Below are positions 19,926 through 29,030 of a stretch of 64,000 bases of DNA, one piece after another (the stretch's first letter is position 1; each line of letters begins with the position of its first letter). The notes below the pieces were generated by a model. It saw only the letters and a program-made list of their open reading frames with translations. It searched no databases and had not been told where the DNA came from. The stretch comes from Flavobacterium sp. NKUCC04_CG (GTDB lineage Bacteria; Bacteroidota; Bacteroidia; Flavobacteriales; Flavobacteriaceae). The stretch spans positions 62,001-126,000 of the forward strand of contig NZ_JAHKRA010000005.1 in NCBI RefSeq assembly GCF_019345525.1. Direction: 5' to 3'. The position numbers were made by a program, and so were the translations under genes.

Positions 19926-21125
19926 TTAAGGATTAAAAATCAACATGATAAATACAAAGAATAACACCAAATGCATTATTCCCATGACCGGTGTAGTACG
20001 TTTACCTAAAAAGCTAATCAAACTCAATAACAACGTAATGACAAACAAGATCGTTTCGGTAGCACTCAATCCAAATAGAACGGTTTTTCCTGTTAACATA
20101 CCCACGATGAGTACGGACGGTACTGTTAGTCCTACCGTGGAGACAAAGGCGCCATGGCAAAGGTTAATAGCCCGTTGAAATTCGTTATTTAAAGCCGCTT
20201 TAACGGCCGTCATGGATTCTGGGGTAAATACGATTATCGCTATCAATACACCGCCTAATAAGGGCGGTAATTGAGCCGCTTTGATTCCGTAGTCAACCAC
20301 GGTTGCCATGTTATGAGAAAGCAAAACTATGGGTAATATCATGCCCAATAGTATAAGCGATCGGATGAGGATTTCGTTTTTATTGTTTTTTGACGACTGT
20401 ATCTCTGCGGGTATTTCCTCGTTTTTGGGAATTGTGGACGAATAACGTTCTGAGAATGGAATTTCCATAGAACCCGCTTTGGGTTGTATATACAAATGTT
20501 GGTATCCCTTCATTTGCATAAATAGAAATAAGCCGTATAAAACGACAACCAATGAAGACAGTACTATGGCTTGGGTATTGGAAAACATCCCTTGACCAGC
20601 TCCTTCTATAAAATTGGGCAACATCATGGAAATCCCACCTAACATAATAATCATACCTAAGTACGAAGTCGTTCCCTGTGCATTGTATTCTTGCTCGCCG
20701 TATTTTAATCCACCCAACAAAATACAAAGTCCAATAACTAAGTTCATGATAATCATCATTACAGAGAATATGGAGTCTTTTCCGATGGTAGGAAATTCGC
20801 CTGGGCCCAACATCACCGCGGAAATCAAGATAACTTCTATGGAAACGATGGATAAGGTCAGAATTAAGGTTCCATAAGGCTCACCGAGCTTATGAGCCAG
20901 TTCATCGGCTTCTTTGACAACGCCAAATGCGGCACCTATAATGGTAGTTAACAAAATTAAAAAACCAATAGCCGCTGTAATGGAATCTATAGAGTCGCCT
21001 AAAAACCTATTTCCAACTAACATAAAACCCAGTACGATAATCCATACCAATACCAAGCGGATACGGGTATTCTTAGGTATAATTTGAGATAGGGTTAAGG
21101 AATTTACAAGTGGTAATTGAGACAT
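19926..21125 (-). CDS. chaA: ChaA-like cation/proton antiporter
   Basis: 399 residues with 10-11 hydrophobic segments. Typical CaCA-family alpha repeats appear: KEADELAHKLGEPYGTLILTLS with the acidic ion-binding residues (about 71-92) and, in the second half, FTPESMTAVKAALNNEFQRAINL (about 302-324). The central cytoplasmic loop runs about 225-250. Order and spacing match E. coli ChaA, a Na/Ca/K-proton antiporter of the inner membrane. First gene of a two-gene unit with the deoxyhypusine synthase-like gene; a shared role in cation or polyamine balance is possible but inferred. Confidence 0.88.
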   Translation of the reverse strand: MSQLPLVNSLTLSQIIPKNTRIRLVLVWIIVLGFMLVGNRFLGDSIDSITAAIGFLILLTTIIGAAFGVVKEADELAHKLGEPYGTLILTLSIVSIEVILISAVMLGPGEFPTIGKDSIFSVMMIIMNLVIGLCILLGGLKYGEQEYNAQGTTSYLGMIIMLGGISMMLPNFIEGAGQGMFSNTQAIVLSSLVVVLYGLFLFMQMKGYQHLYIQPKAGSMEIPFSERYSSTIPKNEEIPAEIQSSKNNKNEILIRSLILLGMILPIVLLSHNMATVVDYGIKAAQLPPLLGGVLIAIIVFTPESMTAVKAALNNEFQRAINLCHGAFVSTVGLTVPSVLIVGMLTGKTVLFGLSATETILFVITLLLSLISFLGKRTTPVMGIMHLVLFFVFIMLIFNP

Positions 21126-21159
21126 TGTATGGCTTTATTTAATGGTTATTAAAACAAAG

Positions 21160-21188
21160 CAAAATTAGAGACAATAATAACCACCAAA
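21160..21188 (-). promoter_or_regulatory. Promoter of chaA-like gene
   Basis: Minus strand: -33 TTTG (21188-21185), 17-bp spacer, -7 TAATTTTG (21167-21160). Both boxes match the Bacteroidota consensus; the predicted start near 21153 leaves a leader of about 28 nt. Confidence 0.65.
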
Positions 21189-21221
21189 ATTATCCTATGA
21201 TAATTAATGGAGCTTGTGGTA

Positions 21222-21782
21222 TTATTTTTCTTTGCGAATGCGGCTCAAACTAACAGGCGTAATCCCCAGGTAAGAAGCAATATATTTTAGAGGTACTCTT
21301 TGTATTAAAGTTGGGGACTCGGCCATCAATAGATCATAACGTTCTTTAGCTGAAAGCAAATCATTGGAAATCATTCTGCTCTCAATTTTTAACAACTCTA
21401 TTTCCGCTAATTTCCTACCCCAATTGGCGATGTGAATATCGCTCTGATACAATTGATTTAGTCGCTCTATGTTTAGTTGAAAGAGTACACAATCTTCAAG
21501 CAACTCAATGTTTTCATAGCTCTTTTTATTTTCAACATAACTGCGCATTGATAATATGGTTTCACCCTCTTGACCAAACCAAAACGTAATGTCGTGATCT
21601 TCTTGTGGTGCAAAAGCGCGAACAATACCACTTTTAATCAAATAAATATGATGTTCGATTTTATCGGCTTTAAGCAATATATGGTTTTTTGGATAAACCA
21701 ATTCCTCCATCTGATCCTTTAAAATCATTCTCGAATTTTCAGGCAGCTTATATATGTAATCTAAAATTTGATCTATTTCCAT
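21222..21782 (-). CDS. Crp/Fnr-family transcriptional regulator
   Basis: 186 residues: cyclic-nucleotide-binding-like beta roll (about 15-120, with HIYLIKSGIVRAF and the TFWFGQEGE turn) and a C-terminal winged helix ending VPLKYIASYLGITPVSLSRIRKEK. This is the short Bacteroidota form in which the DNA-binding helix lies at the very end. No cysteine cluster for an Fnr-type [4Fe-4S] centre, and the cAMP-binding arginine motif is not obvious, so the ligand is unknown. It ends 96 nt before the ChaA start and could influence that promoter. Confidence 0.83.
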   Translation of the reverse strand: MEIDQILDYIYKLPENSRMILKDQMEELVYPKNHILLKADKIEHHIYLIKSGIVRAFAPQEDHDITFWFGQEGETILSMRSYVENKKSYENIELLEDCVLFQLNIERLNQLYQSDIHIANWGRKLAEIELLKIESRMISNDLLSAKERYDLLMAESPTLIQRVPLKYIASYLGITPVSLSRIRKEK

Positions 21783-22060
21783 AATCTTGATTTTTCAACG
21801 AAGATGTAACTATCAAAATTTTGAGGAATAACATCTATTCAAAGGTATAAAAAAAGGTGAAATACGCCAGTCTTTTGAAACTAGTTCCTTATGTAAATCC
21901 AATTAAATCACTTTATAAAATAGGCCTTGTTTTTACTACTTTTGATATAGGGCTACTATGACTATAGCAGCAAGTCAATTTTTGATACTTAAACACCAAT
22001 CAATAGGGGGCAGACAAGAGTTTATAAAATGTCGTTTGCCTGTCTATATCGACATTATGA

Positions 22061-22597
22061 CTATAATGTGAGAGATAACAAAATCAATAAGGCAAATCCT
22101 ACCATAATTATAAATAGGTTTTTTAAATTAAATAGAAATCCTTTTTGACTTCCAGGTATTTGTACTAGTTGTACAATAGCAATACGCAGTTGTTTTTGAT
22201 TTAGAAAACTTAGAATCAGCAATAAGACACTGTAGTAAATGATAGATCGTAATGCCGTAACTTCATAAAAAATATCAATTAACAAGATGTTTATAAAAAT
22301 AGGCCATAAGAATAATATACCTAATAATTTGGTTTTGTCATACACCAATAGGAATACCGCCACGAGTTGAAAACATCCAAGTATAATTTCATAAAGAGGC
22401 GCATAGCCGTAGAATACCCAAACCAAGTCTTGAGGACTTAAATCTTCAACTTTATAGTGGAGATAGCTGTCACTACTTTGGCTAAATTGTACATTCGTTA
22501 TTTTGGCAACAGCATAAATCAGTAGCGAAAACGACAAGTAAAAGCGAATGATATAATCTAGATATTTTACAACCGTAGGATTTATAAGTGTTTTCAA
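22061..22597 (-). CDS. Four-helix membrane protein, DoxX/MauE-like
   Basis: 178 residues with four clear hydrophobic spans (about 12-30, 58-83, 88-108, 113-133) and a fifth near the C-terminus (158-178). The opening RFYLSFSLLIYAVAKI is like DoxX-family proteins, often linked to redox chemistry, but no catalytic residue is diagnostic. It stands alone between the regulator and the double acetyltransferase. Function unknown. Confidence 0.6.
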   Translation of the reverse strand: MKTLINPTVVKYLDYIIRFYLSFSLLIYAVAKITNVQFSQSSDSYLHYKVEDLSPQDLVWVFYGYAPLYEIILGCFQLVAVFLLVYDKTKLLGILFLWPIFINILLIDIFYEVTALRSIIYYSVLLLILSFLNQKQLRIAIVQLVQIPGSQKGFLFNLKNLFIIMVGFALLILLSLTL

Positions 22598-22748
22598 TGA
22601 CTGTAGATTAGGTGAAAGATATACGCTAATATAAGTAAAAGTATGCCTTATCCAAATCGTAAATATTTTTAAAATAACCGTTATGTAATAGTTTAAATAA
22701 TTTTGCTTAAATCATTTATAATCAGTTTTTTATTAACTTATATGTAGC

Positions 22749-22783
22749 GTAAGCAAAAATCCTAACGGAGGTTTTTTGCTTAC
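22749..22783 (-). terminator. Hairpin terminator after the double acetyltransferase
   Basis: GTAAGCAAAAATCCT (22749-22763) pairs with AGGTTTTTTGCTTAC (22769-22783) around a 5-nt loop. It lies 24 nt beyond the stop at 22807. The usual external T tract is lacking, so strength is uncertain. Confidence 0.5.
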
Positions 22784-22806
22784 TTTACTGCATATTATAT
22801 TTATTC

Positions 22807-23865
22807 CTATTCCTTCCAAGCTTTTTTAGAAATGCTATATATAAAATTCAACTTGGGTTCTTCCCCAAAATAAGGAATCTCTTCTTCTGCAATTTTTACT
22901 GCTCCTAATCGCTCAATGGCAATTTGCGAACGCACATTGTTTGCTCCAACATGAAAAAGAACTTGATCTACATATTGAAAAGCATAATCCAACATCGTAT
23001 TCTTTACGGTAAGGTTAATGCCCTTTCCCCATTGAGAAACCGCATAAAAGGTATATCCTATTAAAATACTGTTTTCTGATGGGTTAAAATCATAGAATCG
23101 TGTACTTCCAATAATAGCGGCTGTTGCTTTGTCGATAATTTTAAAAGCGCCTTTACTCAGCATAGCACCTTCAAAGAAATTGCGAAATACCTCGCGTTGC
23201 CAACGGTCTTTATTGGGGTGTTGCTCCCATATTTTCGGATCTGAAGCAACCTGATACAAGGCTTCAAAATCTTGTTGTACTAAAGGGGAAAGTAAAACTT
23301 TGTCATTTTCTAAGGTGGGTTGTATATCAAAATACGATATCACGGTTTTTAAGGACTTTTTCATCAGTATATCGATTTGTTCGTCCTCACCTAATTTAAA
23401 AATGTGCTGTCCAAATTCAAAAAAACCATTTTTTTCGTAAAATCGGATCGCTCTGGCATTTCTTTCCCATACGCCAAGCCAAATGTAATCGACACCGTGA
23501 TTATTAGCTTCAATCAAAGCTTTATCATACAGCGATTGCCCTACTTGTTTACCGTGAAATTCTTTTGATACATATATACGCTCAATTTCAAGGGCATTAT
23601 CATTTTGTTTTTCGGTCTGGGAGTTTCCGATATTCAATTTTAGATAACCGACAATACCTTCATTAGAAAGAGCAAAATAGAAGGAAGAGTTTACATTTTG
23701 TAATTCTCGTGTTAGTTTTTCAATGGCAAAACTCTCTTCTAAATAGGCGGTCATATTATCATCGCTATTTCCGGTAGAAAAGGTTTCGAAAAAGGTTTGT
23801 TGTCCGATTTTTTGAAGTTTCTCAAGATCGTTTAAAGTGACCTTTTGTATGCTAATGGATTCCAT
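22807..23865 (-). CDS. Fusion of two GNAT acetyltransferase domains
   Basis: 352 residues. The first domain (about 1-172) is a classic GNAT: IERIYVSKEFHGKQVGQSLYDKA holds the acetyl-CoA loop, then ERNARAIRFYEKNGF. The second (about 175-352) is a RimJ/RimL-type domain: KVLLSPLVQQDFEALYQVAS, YTFYAVSQWGKGINL and NNVRSQIAIERLGAV. Both retain a plausible acetyl-CoA loop, although the second has WGKGIN in place of the more usual GxG(A/T). The arrangement suggests one enzyme with two acceptors or a recent fusion of neighbouring genes. Substrates unknown. Confidence 0.82.
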   Translation of the reverse strand: MESISIQKVTLNDLEKLQKIGQQTFFETFSTGNSDDNMTAYLEESFAIEKLTRELQNVNSSFYFALSNEGIVGYLKLNIGNSQTEKQNDNALEIERIYVSKEFHGKQVGQSLYDKALIEANNHGVDYIWLGVWERNARAIRFYEKNGFFEFGQHIFKLGEDEQIDILMKKSLKTVISYFDIQPTLENDKVLLSPLVQQDFEALYQVASDPKIWEQHPNKDRWQREVFRNFFEGAMLSKGAFKIIDKATAAIIGSTRFYDFNPSENSILIGYTFYAVSQWGKGINLTVKNTMLDYAFQYVDQVLFHVGANNVRSQIAIERLGAVKIAEEEIPYFGEEPKLNFIYSISKKAWKE

Positions 23866-24126
23866 AATAGTAGTAAGCTAAAGTTTTTATTATATATAGT
23901 AGCAAGTTCGGTTTTAAAGTAGTGCTATTTTGTTTAATATCGTTAGGTTACTCTTTGGATATAAGAGCGTTATAATGCAATGTGCTGCGTTTGATCACTG
24001 AATTACAATAGTTTTTATATAAACAATCACACTTAAAAGAATAAAGTTACTGGAATTGTTCGAACCGATGGATCTATTAAATGTTAATAATTTTGATCAA
24101 AATTTTTTAGGCAGTTTACAAAATCG

Positions 24127-25038
24127 TTACTTAGCAAATTTTTTAGAACCGGCTACACAAAGGATAACTCCGACGGTAACCAATAACATACCCATACTTA
24201 CCTGCTCTTGTAATAAAGTTGCGGATAAGCCTAAACCAAAAAAAGGCTGTAAAAGTTGCAATTGGCCGACCTTAGCAATACCCCCTTGAGCCAATCCTTT
24301 ATACCAAAAGATAAAACCGATAAACATACTAAAGAAACCGATGTATAATAAGCCAATCCAAGCAGTAGTATTTATGGTTTCAAAGTCTGATGGAAGGTAG
24401 AAATAACTCAGCGGTAGGGTGAGGGGTAGGGAAATAACTAATACCCATGATATGACCTGCCATCCGCCTAAGTTTTTGGATAATTTAGCTCCTTCTGCAT
24501 AACCCAGCCCACATAAAATGATCGCTAACAACATCAATATATCTCCAAGCAGTGAGGTTTCTATACCTTGTGATATGGCATAACCCATAACCAGAAGACT
24601 ACCCATTAAAGAAAAAAACCAAAATATTTTAGAGGGACGTTCGCCACCGCGAATCACTCCGAATATGGCTGTTGAGAGGGGAAGCATAGCTAAGAAAACC
24701 AAGGAATGAGCTGATGAAATGTGTTGTAGGGCAAAAGCAGAAAGTATGGGGAACCCCAAAACTATTCCAAAGGCAGTAATCAATAATGATTTAAATTGGA
24801 ATTTGGAAGGCCGTTTTTCTTTAAACCACAATAAGGCGACTAAAGCGAGTATTCCGGCAATAGTACCACGGGCTCCGGTTAAGAAAATCGGATTAAAGTC
24901 CATTACTGCTAATTTAGTCGCAGGCATCGATCCGCTAAAAAATACGACTGCAATAAAGCCGTTAATCCAGCCACTAGATTTTTGTTCTATGGTAATATCA
25001 GCGGTTAGGGTGGGATTTAAATGCTGTTTTGTATTCAT
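24127..25038 (-). CDS. EamA-family transporter (drug/metabolite superfamily)
   Basis: 303 residues, ten hydrophobic segments, two EamA repeats (about 20-150 and 165-300). The N-terminal FFSGSMPATKLAVMDFNPI and the internal repeat end GFIFWYKGLAQGGIAKVGQ are typical of YdcZ/RarD-like exporters. It is divergent from a MocR regulator 120 bp away, a pairing usually seen when the regulator controls the transporter. Substrate unknown; an amino acid or vitamin B6-related compound would fit the regulator type. Confidence 0.83.
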   Translation of the reverse strand: MNTKQHLNPTLTADITIEQKSSGWINGFIAVVFFSGSMPATKLAVMDFNPIFLTGARGTIAGILALVALLWFKEKRPSKFQFKSLLITAFGIVLGFPILSAFALQHISSAHSLVFLAMLPLSTAIFGVIRGGERPSKIFWFFSLMGSLLVMGYAISQGIETSLLGDILMLLAIILCGLGYAEGAKLSKNLGGWQVISWVLVISLPLTLPLSYFYLPSDFETINTTAWIGLLYIGFFSMFIGFIFWYKGLAQGGIAKVGQLQLLQPFFGLGLSATLLQEQVSMGMLLVTVGVILCVAGSKKFAK

Positions 25039-25094
25039 TTGAAATGTATTAGATAATGTGTCGTGATAGTCAAAACGAGCTACGACTATTTTTC

Positions 25095-25170
25095 TTTACA
25101 AAATTACTTTACTCCCACCAGTAAGTACAGTAACAGTTTTGTATATTTACATGGACACAGTTGTATGTTT
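25095..25170. promoter_or_regulatory. Shared control region of EamA transporter and MocR regulator
   Basis: For the transporter, minus strand TAATTTTG (25106-25099) is a perfect -7 box with no good -33 box, which is typical of an activated promoter. Upstream of it, two similar direct sequences, ACAGTTTTGTAT (25133-25144) and ACAGTTGTAT (25157-25166), start 24 bp apart; MocR proteins often bind such spaced direct repeats. The second copy is next to the regulator start. Binding is inferred. Confidence 0.4.
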
Positions 25171-25178
25171 TTATATTT

Positions 25179-26594
25179 ATGAGTAAACGTTTTAAGTATA
25201 GCGAGATTGCGAATAAAATAGCCTTTCAAATTGAAGATGGAATTTTAAAGCGGGGAGATAAACTACCTTCTATTCGAGAGTTAAGTCGCGATCATTCCGT
25301 GAGCATTAATACGGCCAAACGGATATATTGGGAGTTGGAAGCTCGATCTTTGATTGAGTCTAAACCGCAATCTGGTTTTTTTGTTACGACTCATTTAGAA
25401 GCTGATTTACCGCTACCACATCCCAGCAGTCCTTCATTAATGGCTAATGATAGCGAGCCTTCGGAGTTGATTACTAAGGTGTTCTCCAATATGGGTAAGG
25501 CCGATTTAACCTTGTTTTCGATAGGTATTCCTTCGGGAAATTTGTTGCCGTTGAGTAAGTTGAAAAAGGAAATTGTTTATGCTACTCGAGAGCTAAAAGA
25601 TGGAGGTACGGAATATGAATTACTACAAGGTAACCTTAAATTGAGAAAAATGATTGCTCAACGATCGCAGAGCTGGGGCGGCAATTTTAATGAAGACGAT
25701 CTAATAACGACCAGTGGAGGAATGAATGCATTATCCTTTTGTTTGATGGCCTTGGGTAAACCTGGAGATACGGTGGCGATGGAAAGTCCCTGTTATCCTG
25801 GAGTTTTTCAATTGGCGATCAGTTTGGGATACAAGGTGATCGAGTTGCCGACCCACCCAATTAGCGGTATCGATATCAATGTTTTAAAGGCGGTAATTCC
25901 AAAAATCAATATGTGTTTGTTGGTACCCAATTTTAATACGCCTTTGGGAAGTTGTATGCCTGATGAAAACAAAAAGATGGTGGTTGACTTATTAGCAAAA
26001 AACCAGATACCGCTCATTGAAGACGATATTTACGGTGATTTGTATTTCGGTAATCAACGACCAAAATGCTGTAAGTCCTTTGACAGGACCGGAAATGTTT
26101 TGTATTGTAGCTCGGTTTCAAAAACTTTAGCACCTGGATATCGAGTAGGGTGGATAGCACCGGGTAAATACAAAGAAAAATTGTTAAAACTAAAATTGGT
26201 ACATTCGTTTTCTTCTACTTCAATTATTCAGGAAGCCGTTGGTAATTTTTTAAAGACGGGACGTTATGAAAATCACTTAAAACAATTGCGCCGCACTCTG
26301 CAACAAAATTATCACAATTATGTACAAGCGATTATCGAGTATTTTCCCGAGGGAACTAAAACCAGTAGACCACAAGGTGGATTAGCCCTTTGGGTCGAAT
26401 TACCAAAAGGTATAGATACAGTAAAACTGTATGATATGGCGATTAAGAAAAGAATCAGCATTGCTCCTGGACGGGCGTTTACCTTACAGAATCAGTTTGA
26501 AAATTGTATGAGACTGAGTATTGGTTTGCCTTGGGATGAGGATTTAAAACTAAAGTTAAAAGAATTAGGATTTATAATTAAAAAAATGCATTAA
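25179..26594 (+). CDS. MocR-family regulator (GntR domain fused to aminotransferase)
   Basis: 471 residues from ATG 25179 (MSKRFKYSEI); an in-frame TTG at 25161 would add six residues that look non-coding. Residues about 1-70 are a GntR winged helix (GDKLPSIRELSRDHSVSINTAKRIY). The rest is a fold-type I aminotransferase-like domain with the PLP lysine in SSVSKTLAPGYRVGW (about 315) and YPG, NFNTPLG and DDIYGDL blocks. MocR proteins sense PLP adducts or amino compounds and act as activators and repressors. Divergent transcription points to the EamA transporter as the target. Confidence 0.9.
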   Translation: MSKRFKYSEIANKIAFQIEDGILKRGDKLPSIRELSRDHSVSINTAKRIYWELEARSLIESKPQSGFFVTTHLEADLPLPHPSSPSLMANDSEPSELITKVFSNMGKADLTLFSIGIPSGNLLPLSKLKKEIVYATRELKDGGTEYELLQGNLKLRKMIAQRSQSWGGNFNEDDLITTSGGMNALSFCLMALGKPGDTVAMESPCYPGVFQLAISLGYKVIELPTHPISGIDINVLKAVIPKINMCLLVPNFNTPLGSCMPDENKKMVVDLLAKNQIPLIEDDIYGDLYFGNQRPKCCKSFDRTGNVLYCSSVSKTLAPGYRVGWIAPGKYKEKLLKLKLVHSFSSTSIIQEAVGNFLKTGRYENHLKQLRRTLQQNYHNYVQAIIEYFPEGTKTSRPQGGLALWVELPKGIDTVKLYDMAIKKRISIAPGRAFTLQNQFENCMRLSIGLPWDEDLKLKLKELGFIIKKMH

Positions 26595-26778
26595 TCTGTT
26601 TATGTGGATTTTGCAGTTGTTTAGTTAAAGTTTTTAGTTAATTTTATTTGTTAGCTGAACTTCTTCTTTAAAAAAACTCTTAAATCAAGCAAGCTTGTTT
26701 TTTTTGGTATTGTATCGCTGTAAATGGCATGTTCTGTAATTTTTAACAGCACAGTTCCCACTGTCGAAATAGTAAAGT

Positions 26779-27636
26779 TTATAGGGTGTTAGCATCATTT
26801 ACAACTTCCTTGAGAATTGCCATACCATTGATTGCGGATGGGAAACCAGAATACACCGATATCAATAACATTATTTCTTTGATCTCTTCTACTGTTAATC
26901 CTATGTTTAGTCCAGCTTTTATATGGAATTTGAGTTGAGCAGCGGCGGTTCCTAAAGTTGCTAAAGCTGCAATTGTAACTGTTTGTCTGGATTTTTTATC
27001 GAGATTTTTGCGGGAATATATTTCACCATATCCGGTTTCAAGAATAAATTGAACCAGCTCAGGTGAAAAGCTTTCGAAATTCTCACGCAGTTTATGTTCT
27101 TGCATACTGTCGAGCAAAGCTAATTCTTTAGAGCCTTTTTCCAATAGATTCGTTAAATCGTCGGTCTGAAACATTTTTCCCTCTATATCATCAATGCCTT
27201 GTTTTTTTCGTTCTTCTAGTACTTCCCGAAAGGTATTCATCGCGCAAATACTTTTGGGGAAACCGACATATGCCGACATTTGAAGAATAACTTCTTTTAC
27301 TTCATTAATGGTATTTCCCGTATTTAAAGCTCCATTAAAATGTACTTTCATTTCGGGTATTGCTCGTTGTGTAATCAACGAAGATAGGGCGACTAACTCT
27401 TTCGACTTATTTGGAAGTTTATCGAGACTGTAAACACTACCAAAAGCGTATTCAATAATAAGATTAGCCAATTCTGGTGAAAAGTCTTGTAGTCCATTAA
27501 TCACTTTTTCTCCTGCTTCTCCATCGATTTGCTGTAACTTGTTCCATCCAATAGGGTAACGTGCTGATTTTTCCATCTGTGAATACATATTTAATATGGG
27601 TAAAAGTGCGAGTATAATAATTGTGAAATTTCTCAT
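26779..27636 (-). CDS. Tandem carboxymuconolactone decarboxylase-like protein, exported
   Basis: 285 residues from the ATG at 27636, chosen because it begins a signal peptide (MRNFTIIILALLPILNMYSQ); the longer frame adds 12 residues of no clear kind. Two AhpD/CMD-like domains follow, about 45-130 and 180-270, each with the core MKVHFNGALNTGNTINEVKE or LKFHIKAGLNIGLTVEEIKE, then a YVGFP/YSGFP turn. The redox CxxC of AhpD is absent, so this is a CMD-type domain. It lies 56 nt after the AraC gene on the same strand. Substrate unknown. Confidence 0.78.
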   Translation of the reverse strand: MRNFTIIILALLPILNMYSQMEKSARYPIGWNKLQQIDGEAGEKVINGLQDFSPELANLIIEYAFGSVYSLDKLPNKSKELVALSSLITQRAIPEMKVHFNGALNTGNTINEVKEVILQMSAYVGFPKSICAMNTFREVLEERKKQGIDDIEGKMFQTDDLTNLLEKGSKELALLDSMQEHKLRENFESFSPELVQFILETGYGEIYSRKNLDKKSRQTVTIAALATLGTAAAQLKFHIKAGLNIGLTVEEIKEIMLLISVYSGFPSAINGMAILKEVVNDANTL

Positions 27637-27692
27637 TTTTAGAGCTTTATAACAAAGATAAAAGAACAGCAAACGGGGTTATAGGACTTTTA

Positions 27693-28499
27693 CTATTGTT
27701 TTCGGTACTTTTTAAGAAAGTCTGATGGGCTAAGCGTGGTTTTCTTTTTAAAGAAACGCGAAAAATAGGAACTGTCTTCAAAACCTAACTGGAAAGCGAT
27801 TTCACTGACATGCTGATCACTGTACAATAAAAATCTTTTTGCTTCAGTTAGCTTTATATCTAATACATACTGTTTGGCAGTGGTTCCCAAATATTTCTTG
27901 CAAATAGCATTCAATTCGGCTAAAGTGAGCTGTAATGCGTTGGCATACGATTCTATGGATTGGTTTTGAGTTTCCTTTTCAGTTACTAACTTTTTAAAAG
28001 CGATAATATGGGGATTGGTGGAATACTGTTTACATTGATTTAGTTCGGAAAATCTTTCGCAAAGTCGATAAATATATTTGATATCAATAATGATATCGCG
28101 CTGAGATTGAAAGTTTTCAATTAAATCAGGAAACACTTTGGCGAGTATGTCCTTAGATCGACCATGGATATCTAAATAGGGAAAGCGATAATTCAAATTC
28201 AATTCTTCTCCAAGTACGCGATCGATAGTGAGTATGAATCCCCGGCAATTATCTGAATAATCCCAATTGTGAATTTGTTTTGGACTGACAAAAAAAACTC
28301 TATTGGGTTTGATCTCATATTCCTCAAAATCGATTACATAAGAACCTGTTCCTATAGTAAACCAGACTAATGAAAAAAAGGAATGACGGTGTGCCCATTC
28401 TACATCAGGATCTTCAGTATTTTCAAAAGTCCCTACATAATACGGAATGTAATCTGGGGCTAGCGCTAATAAATCCGAGATTGCATATACTTTTAACAT
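27693..28499 (-). CDS. AraC-family transcriptional regulator
   Basis: 268 residues: N-terminal cupin-like sensor (about 1-130, with HRHSFFSLVWFTIGTGSY and the RVFFVSPKQIHNW block) and a C-terminal double HTH (about 165-265) with LYSDQHVSEIAFQLGFED and SSYFSRFFKKKTTLSP. It probably controls the CMD-like gene immediately downstream. Effector unknown. Confidence 0.9.
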   Translation of the reverse strand: MLKVYAISDLLALAPDYIPYYVGTFENTEDPDVEWAHRHSFFSLVWFTIGTGSYVIDFEEYEIKPNRVFFVSPKQIHNWDYSDNCRGFILTIDRVLGEELNLNYRFPYLDIHGRSKDILAKVFPDLIENFQSQRDIIIDIKYIYRLCERFSELNQCKQYSTNPHIIAFKKLVTEKETQNQSIESYANALQLTLAELNAICKKYLGTTAKQYVLDIKLTEAKRFLLYSDQHVSEIAFQLGFEDSSYFSRFFKKKTTLSPSDFLKKYRKQ

Positions 28500-28566
28500 G
28501 TTGAAAAATTATAAAATTTTTATTTTTACGATTTGTCGATCACCCTATTGTTTTAATTGTTGATAA

Positions 28567-28884
28567 ATGGAAACAGTTCAATTTCTTTTTCTGCCAACGC
28601 ATATTGCTGGCATATTCTACCGAACAAATGGGTTTTCAATAATTATTTTTATCTTATTAATAGGTTTGATATTTAGTAATAGTAACCACTTGGTTATTAA
28701 GGTACTAAAAGGTATCTGTTTTTTCAAATATAATATAAAAATAAAAATGTCGTTTATTTTTAAAACTTTTACTAGGAAGTTCATTATCGTAAAAAATAAT
28801 GATGGAATCGAGTATATGATGCAGCAAGGTTTTCGGCAACGTCTAACCTCCTGTATTGGGTTCGAATGCCGCAGCTACAGTTGA
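28567..28884 (+). CDS. Doubtful small membrane protein
   Basis: A 105-codon open frame with one hydrophobic span (about 24-40) and a basic middle, starting 67 bp from the divergent AraC start. The C-terminal third looks like random coding and no family is recognised. Kept only because of the hydrophobic segment; it may not be a gene. Confidence 0.22.
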   Translation: METVQFLFLPTHIAGIFYRTNGFSIIIFILLIGLIFSNSNHLVIKVLKGICFFKYNIKIKMSFIFKTFTRKFIIVKNNDGIEYMMQQGFRQRLTSCIGFECRSYS

Positions 28885-28945
28885 AAAAATAGTTTGGGAA
28901 GTGTTTCATTAATAAACTGGCGACTTCACTAATCCATTTAATAAT

Positions 28946-28953
28946 TATCTTTG
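28946..28953 (+). promoter_or_regulatory. Possible -7 promoter element for GNAT gene
   Basis: TATCTTTG matches TAnnTTTG and lies 78 bp before the start codon at 29031. No TTTG box was found at the right distance upstream. Confidence 0.3.
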
Positions 28954-29030
28954 CCATTACCATAGCTAGTTTTAGATCTGCATTAAGCGGTTTAAGGATG
29001 TATCGCTATATTATTTTTAAGCAACTATAT

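Noticed and set aside
28840-28880. tRNA-like fragment (GGGTTCGAATGCC)
   Set aside because: The flanks do not pair as a T-stem and no acceptor or anticodon arm is found.
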